Source of the DNA: Ustilago trichophora
Lineage: Eukaryota > Basidiomycota > Ustilaginomycetes > Ustilaginales > Ustilaginaceae
Reading direction: 5' to 3'
Length of the DNA: 64,000 nt
Assembly (NCBI GenBank): GCA_900323505.1
Contig: OOIN01000020.1
Span: forward strand, 310,001-374,000
The notes under the pieces were generated by a model. It made no database searches, was not told the origin of the DNA, and worked only from the letters and a program-made list of their open reading frames with translations. This document shows, piece after piece, positions 10,801-19,520 of this stretch. Position numbers and translations under genes: made by a program. The first letter of the stretch is position 1. Every line of letters starts with the position of its first letter.

Positions 10801-11005
10801 CAGGGACGACGTCACCATACGACTGGCGATGATACATGTGCGCCTGGCCAGATGGGTCGACGAACGGATAGACAGGTGGACCTGCGGAAGGGGCTGGAGC
10901 AAGGTTGGGCTGCTGCTCGTGGTGCGGGTACGGATTCATGGTGAAGCCAGCGTCAGGGTGACGGTAGGCGCCCAGAGCGGGCTGCCCATTGTGATAGAAG
11001 GACAT
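7802..11005 (-). CDS. Large PHO80/PCL-type cyclin
   Basis: Predicted regulatory subunit for a Pho85/Cdk5-type cyclin-dependent kinase. The open frame is 1067 residues from the ATG at 11005. In-frame non-ATG codons upstream to about 11092 are not needed. Roughly residues 1-740 are low-complexity: Pro/Tyr/Gln-rich at the start, strikingly His-rich at about 140-215, then Ser/Pro-rich with many SP sites that a CDK could phosphorylate. The cyclin box lies at about 750-875: PAFRRFVHQVLAQTLL, LRLL, then KLFTLGMMIANKHLDDNTFLN and LNQTEAWFLKKCNYEV, the typical PCL pattern. A Ser-rich tail follows. Smut fungi have a Cdk5-associated cyclin (Pcl12) of this class, but I cannot show that this is that gene. 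It is tail to tail with MRP51 (720 bases apart) and has a long pyrimidine-rich leader on its 5' side. Confidence 0.85.
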   Translation of the reverse strand: MSFYHNGQPALGAYRHPDAGFTMNPYPHHEQQPNLAPAPSAGPPVYPFVDPSGQAHMYHRQSYGDVVPVGMGAMEHGVWQPPQAPRLTAAAARAGRQQMMGYAPSGYPSHGATPWYAQALGVSQPYQQPRTHQQLEHQLLVQHHLAKAHERQNGSSVYQPPFGPAGFSNHAQHHPHSRPHHQHLQHHYHHQPYRAAHATAHHPAPAPHEHHAERQPRYQDNRANEAYQRSERSPEAAREWSGWNQALPVHRASVSYLPHQDQMYPNHPQIQSAHRHSEDAALLDSAAWAQHNAARASQPHVWDQAPHYPQHSYAEAGHSHDAYRDMDAVNRSRHEYLDQRSHFYRHQDRSHDLGERHREEQFHAYAPMRSSHPDAWHPTHGDAHRAHANESRSYAESNQWQQAESRHQAQDDAAPSVADEQEPAPVDAAADQAQPAPSSPDSLEKSALPIAAIGAQLIWNACTALFDPELLIEAHETSDEAMEEDCDEAMSPAAVSAPSSSSTPSLNTPDISPWSSTVLERPASDSTSSGDWNAFRSPFGPDRLPQLRPQAHSFTFGSDNASSHHDLHRMAVGAERARSALARDVSPAKRSRQGSGQSEAATVHSSGASTASSSEPGTPASLAHESPALSSTVSAHSAETARSPLRASLGMSLDRSRSESAIRARRNSSKTSPKLASSKWSGRIRDNVLAVLRLVSPDWRWSNNDHLFVSLSESLAPASAAAAAKASNSQGQGRSGRDSVTSIVTSYANEPSPAFRRFVHQVLAQTLLSPTAFLLGILNSLRLLIMAQLPDGSIDPVVLELFAQPTSAAPFKLFTLGMMIANKHLDDNTFLNKTWNEVTGIPLAELNQTEAWFLKKCNYEVTVPDETWIGFLNRLQSWEEKRSSRGMHRDQDSSKRLLLVLDEALSHFDAIPTFQLDGDMTHSVEHTKSASPMDMWAKSHHRAGSLALLDADQQHCRSAPAVATLLSHKAHSHGAESYVGPNRPSHISRASLAVENPSATLLRSSSEYMAADGSFKDLGSLSDSGKSQNGTMSGPLMPSALLNGSRALFHHHGGMFGALATSGWAHH

Positions 11006-13393
11006 GGCTGAGTCGGAGCAGCGGGTGCGTGCACTTTGGCTAGGAGACCGAAGTGGACGCTTTTGGAGAGTAAAACCGAAGTAGCGATGCAAGCGTCGGC
11101 TTTACAAGAGATGAAACGGGAGAGAGCAGGCCGGGTGAAGACCGCAGCGTTGATCGTCTTTAGAGTTGTCGATGCGAAGCGATGGTTATTAGAAGCGGTC
11201 AAGACATCTAAAGAACAGAAACGAAAGTCGAAACCGAAGGGCTGACACGAAAAGACGCTGGTAATCGGAGCGGACTTTGTCTGACCAAGAGAGAAGTGGA
11301 AACGAATAGGAAAGGTAGAGAGTCGATGATGGATGGCGAAACCGAGAGAGCAGCACAATGAAGGCGTCCCAAGGCGCAAGGTGATGTTGATAGAGATCAC
11401 CTAGATGCAAGAGCAGCAGCCATAGAGTCGTCGGGGAGAGCGGAAAGGACGAGACTGATAATGATGATGAACAACGAAGTAGGACTGATTCGAGCTCAGA
11501 AGAGCGTCAAGTGTCAACGACAAGAGAGTCGAAAGGACTGATCGTGTCGAAGAAGAGACGCAAAATGATGAGCAAGGACGTAGATCTGGGACACTGCAGC
11601 AGCTGTTTCCTAAGACCTTGTTGTCAGATGACCGAGGGATGAAACGACGGGAGCCTGGTCGAAGATGAACAGGAACTTGACGTCGAGGATCGTTACAATG
11701 TCGAGACTCTGTGTTCAGACTCGCGCAACAGATGTTGAAAACTACGAGAGCAGGAAGCAAACGCAGCTACACGGATTCTGTGTGCAAGGAGACCAAAGGT
11801 CGAAGGAGCCGGACTATTGGAGCCACGGCTGTTGAGACTGGTTGGCGAAACGACTTGGGTGATTCGGGACCAGCGGCAAAGTCTGAAGAGACAGTGGGGT
11901 GCTGGCACAAGATCGAGGTCGAAAAGCCGTCTTCTTCTCTACGCACGCAACACCTGGTTCAAGCTTTTTGCGACTTGAACGATACCGAATTGAAGCGGGA
12001 TGGTGGGGGGCGAAAGAGAGCGTATGAGCCTGCTCAAGATCGGGGAAAGAGTCCCAACGAGAACAAAGCCCAACACGGAAGATGAACCAAGGCGAAAGAA
12101 AGGAGAAGAGGTGAGGAGGAGGAGAAGGGAGGAGGATGGTGAGGAGAAGGTAACGGAGAAGTGACGGCGACAACGAGTTGCAATAGGATACCGCGGCCAA
12201 CGTCTCGGACCCGTTGATTGATGAGAGGCAGTAGTGCGCAGTGTGCTGCGTTTGCGCTTGTCTGGCTAGCTAGCTGGCTGTCAAACAATCAATCCATCAA
12301 AATCAGTGGAATCAAGTGAATCAGTCATCTGCTCGCATTCTTTCCGCACCGCTTAGCTGTGAGTCAGTGACTGAGCCAGCGTCAGCCAGAATGTGCTGAG
12401 CCAAGCGCTGAGCGCACCCAAAAGTGATGCAACCCACATACTCACACACACACACTGACTGGTCTGGCGCTACCCTTGACTTGACTTGAGTGGCTGCGGT
12501 ACCTGTCGCAGCACTCTTTGGAAAGCGCAGAAACGTAGCCAATTTTTAATTTTTTTTTTCCTCTCTTCAGCTCGAATTCGAATTTAGGTTTTGAAATGAA
12601 GAGCTTAGGATCGCAACTGTAATTGTTGCTTTGGATCAGCTTGAACGTTGTAGCCTCGTCAATACAAACTATCAAGGTTGAACTTTCAGCCTCATCAACC
12701 AGTCACCTCATTCCGCACCCATCCGCAAAATATCACACACACTTGCCCGCGGCAGGCATACCGCCCCTGTCGAACCGAGCTGAGCTGAGCTGCCTAGTTG
12801 CTCGACGCTCTCCCAGCAACTTCTGTTGGGGATTCGAGCTCTTGTCAAGATTTTTTATGAATAGATGGTACAGTATTTGAATCGACTCCAACCTGGCGCT
12901 TGTGTGGTCTGCTGTGACAACGGGCGAGGGGCAAGTGTCGTTGGAGTCAAGCATGTAGGGATCGAGTAACAGCTGCACTTCAGACTCAGACCAGCATCGA
13001 TGGCGAGATACAAGGCAACAACGTCAATGGCAGCGATGGGCGGCAACTATGCTTTCTTTGATGTTCTGTTGAAGAGACTCAAAAATTTTCAACTGCATTG
13101 CGCGAGCGCGCGGAGGCCAATTGCCGAAAGCCAATGCCGAGAAGACGGCCTCTTGGCCTTTTGTCGCTTATGATGGAGCATAAGATGGGATAAGTTGGTA
13201 GATCGTGAGAGTGCTAGTTACTTCACGTGTTGACTTGAAGGTGGCTTCATGATGTTGACTCGAAGTGGATGATGAGCAAGCAGACTAGAGCTGCTGTGAG
13301 TTGAGTAGAAAAGAGGTCAACTGATGCAGGGTTCTGTCATGTGGGAATCTTGTTTCCTCAGCCAGTCGCTGCCTGCTGGCTTACTGTGTACAA

Positions 13394-13428
13394 CTGTACA
13401 GCACAGTAAGTAGAGTACAGTACTGTAC
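13394..13428. promoter_or_regulatory. Cluster of ACTGTAC/GTACAGT palindromic elements
   Basis: ACTGTACA at 13394 and the perfect 14-base palindrome GTACAGTACTGTAC at 13415-13428 lie within 35 bases. The same core recurs through the window. Function is unknown; a protein-binding site is one possibility. Confidence 0.5.
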
Positions 13429-14332
13429 ACAACCGAAAATCTTGTCGTCAGAAAATCATCGGCTTTTCCGTGCATTTTGCCAAGCAGAGGTGTCCTCCTG
13501 TCGGAGCTCCATCCAACGTGGCCCCGTTTTTTTTTTTTTTCTTTCTTTTTTTCAAGACAAGGAGTTCCGCCGAGTTGATGTCAGGTGATGCGCGGTTTGG
13601 AATGGGTTTCCATGTGCCTGGCACATTCCCTTTCCCCAGTTTGGGCCAACGAGCGAGCTAGCGAGCAAGGCTGATATTGGAGCCTCTGAATGTAATGCAA
13701 TTCGAGCGAGGAAGCGTGTTTGATGTAGGCGCCACCCTTTTCACGGGCCCAGTAGCACTATTTACAGTAGAAGCTCCCGAAAAAAAGGCACAAGGCTGTG
13801 AAACGACGTCGATCTTAAATTCGCTTCACAAACAGAGGGCGTCATGGGGCTGTGAACAAGGGTTCTTGACTAAAACCAACGTCATGTACTGTAGTCAGTC
13901 TGGCTATCTCCAAGCAACCACTCGGAACCGGATGCTTGGTTGAACCCGATCAAGGCCGTTTTTGGTCGTCAATGATGATTGCCCGAGATCAGAGCTCTGT
14001 CGAAGCGAGCCTGACTGTTTCTTGAATTCAAACTCTGAATTTTCCAGGGTGATGAAACAACAATAACCAAAAATAGGAGAACATGAAATCGGGCTCTCAT
14101 CTAGCAGTCTCTCAAACAAAAAAGAAAAAGGTGGCGGGGATCGGCAGACCGGAGCGATTTCCAGCCCGAAACCAAAAAGAGAAAAAAGTCAAGAAAAACC
14201 ACCAAAAAAAACCCCAATTGCGGAACGGCGTAAAATGAGTGGAACCTGCATTGGCCTGCTTTTGAGTTGCAGATCTTGACGCCAAGAGAACTACCAATGC
14301 CTCTTCCCCGCCTTTCCTTGTACTATTGTAGT

Positions 14333-14348
14333 GTACAGTACAGTACAG
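14333..14348 (+). promoter_or_regulatory. GTACA array upstream of the membrane-protein gene
   Basis: GTACAGTACAGTACAG, three overlapping copies of GTACAG, lies 218 bases before the ATG at 14566. The identical 16-mer occurs at 19180. Confidence 0.5.
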
Positions 14349-14565
14349 ACAACCCTTCTTATCTAGCCTCAAAGCTCAAACCGCTTTCCTTGTTCTTGAT
14401 CCATGACATGCTCTCTTGATCATCACATCCATCACCCTCACCCCCTTCACCACCTTGTCTACCCATAGCCATTGGCGCATCATCGGACAATTTCATGTCT
14501 TCACGATACCATCATTGACACTCCACTTTTTCGAATCTTCGACCCTCGACTCCGGACCCACCATC

Positions 14566-16526
14566 ATGGCCTTGCAGCCTACCCTTGCGCCTCGCGCTTC
14601 GACCTTGTGGGAGCGACAACAGAATCCCATCGACAGCTTCCTCAGCGATTTGTTTGGCGGTTCTGGCAACACCGATTCCGTCGTCTCTAGTGCTACCACG
14701 CCCACCACTACTCGCACTACTTCCTCCTCCTCCAGCTCTACACGAACCACCTCGACTTGTAAGTGATCCTTCCAGATCCCGTTGTTGCTTCGGCATGTCT
14801 GCTGGCTACGACGCTGCGCATGGACCCTTTGACGTATGCATATAAGCTTTGGTCAGGGCGCATGACAGCTGTGTAGCTGCCATCGTGATACATGCATACC
14901 ATCTGAACACAAGCCAAATTCCCCCTCTTTTTCCCTATTGCCTTGAACGTCGTTTTTACTGATCCACTAGCCACATCCAACCGCCTTCCCGATCCAATAG
15001 CCTCCATCCCGACTAGCACATCTTCCTCCTCCTCCTCCTCCACCACCTCCTCATCCACCTCTTCTTCGACTGCCTCGAGCACTCCTACCACCACTTCCAC
15101 CACCTCGTCCTCCTCGACTCGACTTATTACTACTTCGTCGCCCTCGACTCTCGTATCCACCTCTCAATCCGTGTCTGGTACCAGCACTTCGCAAGTCGTC
15201 GTCACCACCGTTGTTACACCGGTGGTGACCACCACTGCTTCTCCCAACAGGTCCGATGCCAACCGTTCTAGCACCAATGGAGGTCTCATCGGCGGTGTTG
15301 TCGGTGGTGTCGTCGGAGGTCTCGCTCTGCTCGCTTTGCTGATCACCGTCTGCATCATGTCGAGCAGGAGAAAATCCCGAACTGGACACGCTTACTTCCT
15401 CTGCTTTGGCGAACGTCCTTCCCGTGCTGCTGCCGGCGATCTTGGACACAGCGGTGGTGCTTGGCCCACCTTTGACCCTCAGGACGACCATGTTGGCGGC
15501 TATGGCTACGCTGCCGGCGCTGTTGGTGCTGGTGCAGCTGCCGGTGCTGCTGCTGGTTCTCGCAACCGACGCCGTCGCCGAGACCAGACCAACGCAACTC
15601 TTCCCGAGGAGTTTGCCAACGAGGAAGATCCCGAGAGGTACGCTTACGCCGGTTCCTCGGCAGCCCACAACGGCTATGGCAACTACGACGGATACGATGC
15701 TTACAACGCCTACGGAAACAATGCTTACCCCGAGATGCAGGAACATTCTGGACGCAACGGAGCCGGTGCCCTCGCTGCGGGTGCAGCTGCTGGCGGCGCC
15801 GGTGCCTACTTGTACAACAACAGCAGCCCAAGCCACAACAGACGCTCGTCTGCCGGTCATCCCTCGTATGGCAACTCGCACGACGGCTACAACACTGCTA
15901 ACATGTCGCCTCACGGCACTGCTACCACCGAGACTGCACCTGCTCCTTGGACCCTCCCCATGATGGGCTGGCAAGACACCCACGGTCCCTACTCGGTCGC
16001 CGGAGTGGGTCAGAATCTCGCCGGATCGCCTCCACAAGCACAATTTATGGTCTCTCCCTCCGAAGCAAACGTTGCTGCCGCCGCTGCAGCTGCTCGTCAA
16101 GCTCCCGCTCCCTCTCGCTCTCCCGGTCCTGACTACAGCCACTTTGACCCACCCGAAGTGCGCGATGCTCGTGCCCGTGAAGCTGCTGCTGCCGCCCTAG
16201 CCCGGGGAAGCTTCTCCACCTCGCACAGTCACAACAACTCGATCCCCACTCATCCTGCCTCCCCACGCAGGCAGAACCGTCGTCTCTCCTCCAACCACGG
16301 TAGCCCCGTCAATGACAACATTGGTCTTGTCGGTGGTTTGGCCCCACCCGCCTACGTCGACGCTCAGGATGACATTGAAGAGGTGGATAGCCAGCCTCGC
16401 AGATTGCATCTCACCAATGCTGAACCCGACGTGACGGATGACGACAGCTCTCGTGGCGGCCCAAGTCGTCGCCCTGCTCACAACCATAAAGATGCTCCTC
16501 CCGCCGCTACTTACCGACAGTACTAA
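14566..16526 (+). CDS. Ser/Thr-rich single-pass membrane protein (Mid2/Wsc-like architecture), 2 exons
   Basis: Exon 1 is 14566-14758 and exon 2 is 14971-16526; the intron starts GTAAGT and ends CTAG, and phase is kept (582 residues). The layout is a short N-terminus without a clear hydrophobic signal peptide, an extended Ser/Thr-rich stretch of about 110 residues (likely O-mannosylated), a Gly/Val/Leu transmembrane helix at about 169-194 (GLIGGVVGGVVGGLALLALL), a basic stop-transfer SSRRKSR, and a cytoplasmic tail of about 385 residues rich in Ala/Gly, Tyr-Asn/Gly, and Ser/Pro. This resembles fungal cell-wall stress sensors or Mid2-like proteins. No WSC Cys-rich domain is present, so the role is inferred from architecture only. 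The start was chosen as the first ATG of the frame in an ACCATCATGG context. It converges on the phytoene desaturase gene. Confidence 0.75.
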
Positions 16527-17047
16527 GTAGAACAGATATTTCCAAAGACATCGGATTTGCACCAACGGACTATCAAGATTTCCCTCCTGGACTGCTCCTA
16601 TTCTCGAGACTCGTACTCTTTCCTTCGCTTTCTCTCCTAAGTACCAGACGCACCTGCTACTCTTCTTTGAACTGTGTTTCACCTTTTCCTTCTTATTAAA
16701 TCCTACACCGCGCCTCGGGATAAGATTGACGACAGAAGACAGCCAATTAAGCTACTGTCGGCATCTCTCTTGTTCTCTAGATGGCCAGTGTTCTTGACCT
16801 GTGTTGACCGACGCCCTCAGTCTTAGTTGCGGAGGAATGTAATCTAAGATGCTTGTAGAACGCTTCAACATTGCTCGTGTGACTCGCTGAGACTGAACTG
16901 CCTTCCAAGCCAGTTCTGAACGTGCTTACACAGTCATATGAATTGCCGCCAATCAAGGAAGCTAAAAGTCCATTTCATTGAGCTACGTGCAGTACTGTCG
17001 ATTTTAGTATCTAGGGTATCTGTCTTGGCCCGAAGCGCCACACCTTT
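16527..17047. other. Intergenic, convergent 3' regions
   Basis: 521 bases between the stop of the membrane-protein gene and the stop of phytoene desaturase. I see no gene and no repeat of note. Confidence 0.6.
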
Positions 17048-18874
17048 TCACTCGGGAAGAACCTTGCTCCGCACCAATCCTGGGACATCAGCAATCCCCA
17101 ATAGATGCACGCTCACCGCGATCACCACCCCTAACAGAATGAACCCAGCAGCAAACCCTGCAAACATCACCCCCACCAACGCCAGCAATGCCAAAAAGAT
17201 ACTACCCCTAATAGCTTCCCAACTCAACCAACCTTTTTCCCTCCCTTCCAGAAACGCGCTCACCCTCTCGGCTACAACCCCGCTTCCAGCAACAACAACA
17301 GGGACACCGGTACCTGGTTGCGTGCTAGCACCGACGAAAAACAGGTTGTTATACTGGGCGTGTTGGATCGAAGGGCGGAACCAGAGGACTTGTGGGATGG
17401 TATGCGAAAGACCGAGGATGGAGCCTCGGAAAAGGTTGAATTTCGCTTCCCAGTCGAAGGGGTCGTTGACAATCTCGTGGTCGATGAGCGAGGAGAAATC
17501 GGGTCGGTTGAGACGTTTCGAGAGGGTTTGGATGACTTGTTGACGGGCACGATCGATGGTGGCTTGGAATTGGGCGCGGGTGCGGGCACCTTTGGATGGG
17601 TCGGTGCAGGGTTTTTCGGGGATGGAAATAGGTCCACAGGGTACGAGGATGACCAAGGTATCCTTGCCTTCGGGTGCGGCGGAGGGGTCGAGACGCGAGG
17701 GAACGTTTACGTAGAATGAAGGCTCGGTCGGGGTGTCGCCATCGCGGAAGATTTCGTCAAAGGACTCCTGATACGCATCGGCGAGGAAGATGTTGTGCCC
17801 GCCAAGTTCTTCCACGACTTGACTGAGAGACCAGTAGAACGAGATGGACGAGCAAGTCTGATCTTTCGACCGCAATTTCTTAGCATATGAAGAAGGCGGG
17901 AGGAGATTGTTGTACGTCCACACCAGATCAGCATTGCTAACCACCACATCCGCTTCAAGTACCTCTCCCGACTCCAACTCTACTCCTTTCGCTGTTCCCT
18001 TTCGCTCGTCAATCACAATCTTCTTCACCGCCGTATCGTACCTAAACTCGGCGCCAAACTTGTCCCTGGCAATCGTCTCCATCGCCTCCACCACCTTGTA
18101 AAACCCTCCAATCGGGTACCAAATCCCCTTGGCATACTCGGCATACTGCAACAGCGAATAGGTCGCCGGTGCATCGAACGGGCTCATCCCCATGTACATG
18201 GCCGAAAACGTCAATGCCCTTCTAACGTGTCTGCTCTTGAAGTATTTCGTCGTACGGTCATAGAGCGTCGAGTAGATCCTCAGTCCCTTTGTCTTCCACA
18301 GCATCGGGAAGAGCTCTGGGCGGAAGAAAGCCCACCAAGCACTCCAGTCTTTTGTGAGGACATGCTTGATGCTCTCTTCATAGTTTTCTCCGGCTTCCTT
18401 GAGGAACGTGAGGAAATTGGTGAGGGGGTCCTCTTTGTTTCCGGCTCGTTTTTCGAAAAAGTTGAGCGTCTCTCCCATCTGGCTGAGGTTCGAGGAGAGC
18501 AGCATTTTCTCGCCGTCTGCGAAGTGGATGCGGTAGGCTGGATTGCATTGGTGGAGGCGCAAGTGGGAGCGGATGTCCTCGCCGAGGTCCTTGAAGCAGG
18601 CTTCGAAGATCTCGGGCATGAGGTAGAGGGAAGGCCCTTGATCCCAACGATGGCCGTTATGGTGGATGAGGGAGCATCGGCCACCGCCGAAGGAGTTCTT
18701 TTCAACTACTGTGACTTGATAGCCTCGACGGGCGAGACGAGCGGCGAGAGCAGTACCGCCGGCACCTGCGCCGATGATAATGACCTTTTTGTTGCTCTTT
18801 CGTGTGGGAGTGGAGGCCGAGGAGCTCAGACGCGAGAGCGTGGGCGTGGAGGCCTGCTTGGAAGAATCCGCCAT
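17048..18874 (-). CDS. car1-like: Phytoene desaturase (CrtI/Al-1 type)
   Basis: Flavoprotein that introduces double bonds into phytoene to give lycopene-type carotenoids, precursors of beta-carotene and retinal. The frame is 608 residues from the ATG at 18874, intronless and of normal fungal length. The Rossmann FAD motif is near residues 29-65: KKVIIIGAGAGGTALAARLA and VVEKNSFGGGRC. It is followed by the CrtI-conserved GHRWDQGPSLYLMPE. Near the C-terminus are NNLFFVGASTQPGTGVPVV (the bacterial-type desaturase signature) and a membrane-anchoring hydrophobic stretch of about 40 residues. Smut carotenoid genes are usually named car1/car2/cco1; I recall car1 as the desaturase but could not check. 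No phytoene synthase/lycopene cyclase or carotene oxygenase is in this window. It is divergent from TRM1; the 646-base spacer carries a GTACAGTACAGTACAG array. Confidence 0.92.
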   Translation of the reverse strand: MADSSKQASTPTLSRLSSSASTPTRKSNKKVIIIGAGAGGTALAARLARRGYQVTVVEKNSFGGGRCSLIHHNGHRWDQGPSLYLMPEIFEACFKDLGEDIRSHLRLHQCNPAYRIHFADGEKMLLSSNLSQMGETLNFFEKRAGNKEDPLTNFLTFLKEAGENYEESIKHVLTKDWSAWWAFFRPELFPMLWKTKGLRIYSTLYDRTTKYFKSRHVRRALTFSAMYMGMSPFDAPATYSLLQYAEYAKGIWYPIGGFYKVVEAMETIARDKFGAEFRYDTAVKKIVIDERKGTAKGVELESGEVLEADVVVSNADLVWTYNNLLPPSSYAKKLRSKDQTCSSISFYWSLSQVVEELGGHNIFLADAYQESFDEIFRDGDTPTEPSFYVNVPSRLDPSAAPEGKDTLVILVPCGPISIPEKPCTDPSKGARTRAQFQATIDRARQQVIQTLSKRLNRPDFSSLIDHEIVNDPFDWEAKFNLFRGSILGLSHTIPQVLWFRPSIQHAQYNNLFFVGASTQPGTGVPVVVAGSGVVAERVSAFLEGREKGWLSWEAIRGSIFLALLALVGVMFAGFAAGFILLGVVIAVSVHLLGIADVPGLVRSKVLPE

Positions 18875-19520
18875 TGTGAAAATCGATGCTGAGCCGGGTG
18901 AGCAGATGATGGTGGGCAGAAAGGAGGGAGAGAGAAAGAGAAGGATGAACGAAGCGTAAGGAACCGCCGAAGCATGCCAGTATCTCTCTGACGGAAAAGC
19001 CGAATGTATCGAGAAGTAGAAGAATTGGCGGTAAACCCTTACTGTTGTACTTTGCTGACCCTGGATGGAAATTGGATCAGCGTGCAGCAACATTCTCCTG
19101 CCAACACGCGCGTCTTAGCTGCACCTCGCCCATCGGACCGTCAGCAATTCCGCATTTCTCGAGAGCTGTGAAAGGTATGGTACAGTACAGTACAGATTGC
19201 CAGGGTTCAATCGATGTCACAAATCGGGCACAGACGTACAATCAATCGATTTTGAGGAAAGAGCAAAAATCTCGGCTTGCGGAGACAATTTTCTGCTGCT
19301 GCTTTTTCCAGCCTTGATTTTTGTTTTTTTTTGGACAGGGTTCAAATCTTCTAGATCCTGCTCACCTTCTCCAAATACAGGTGCATAAGACATCATCGCA
19401 TCAACGAATCAGCCTTGACTTGCGCAAGACACCAGCAGAAAGTTCAGACGGTAACCTTTCTCGGATTGTTCAGTCTCGCAATCACTAGCACGCCGCTCAA
19501 CTCGCCTTCCTCAATTGTGC
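18875..19520. promoter_or_regulatory. Divergent promoter region of phytoene desaturase and TRM1
   Basis: 646 bases between two starts. It holds GTACAGTACAGTACAG at 19180-19195 and a T-rich run near 19320. No TATA box is evident. The regulatory role is inferred from position. Confidence 0.6.

Larger units (their letters stand above)
11006..14565. other. 3.6 kb gene-free region between cyclin and membrane-protein genes
   Basis: No open frame here looks protein-like. The part 11030-12170 is purine-rich on the plus strand, so it is a pyrimidine-rich leader or promoter for the minus-strand cyclin gene. ACTGTAC/GTACAGT elements occur at 12868, 13394, 13415-13428 and 14333-14348. There is a T-rich run at 13527 and a CA-type run near 12443. 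Confidence 0.6.

Noticed and set aside
15051..16142. 363-residue minus-strand frame
   Set aside because: Antisense to the Ser/Ala-rich membrane protein; Gly/Val/Ser repeats reflect the sense-strand codon pattern.
19335..19350. B-box-like GGTTCAAATC
   Set aside because: No A box or cloverleaf upstream; a chance match in a spacer.
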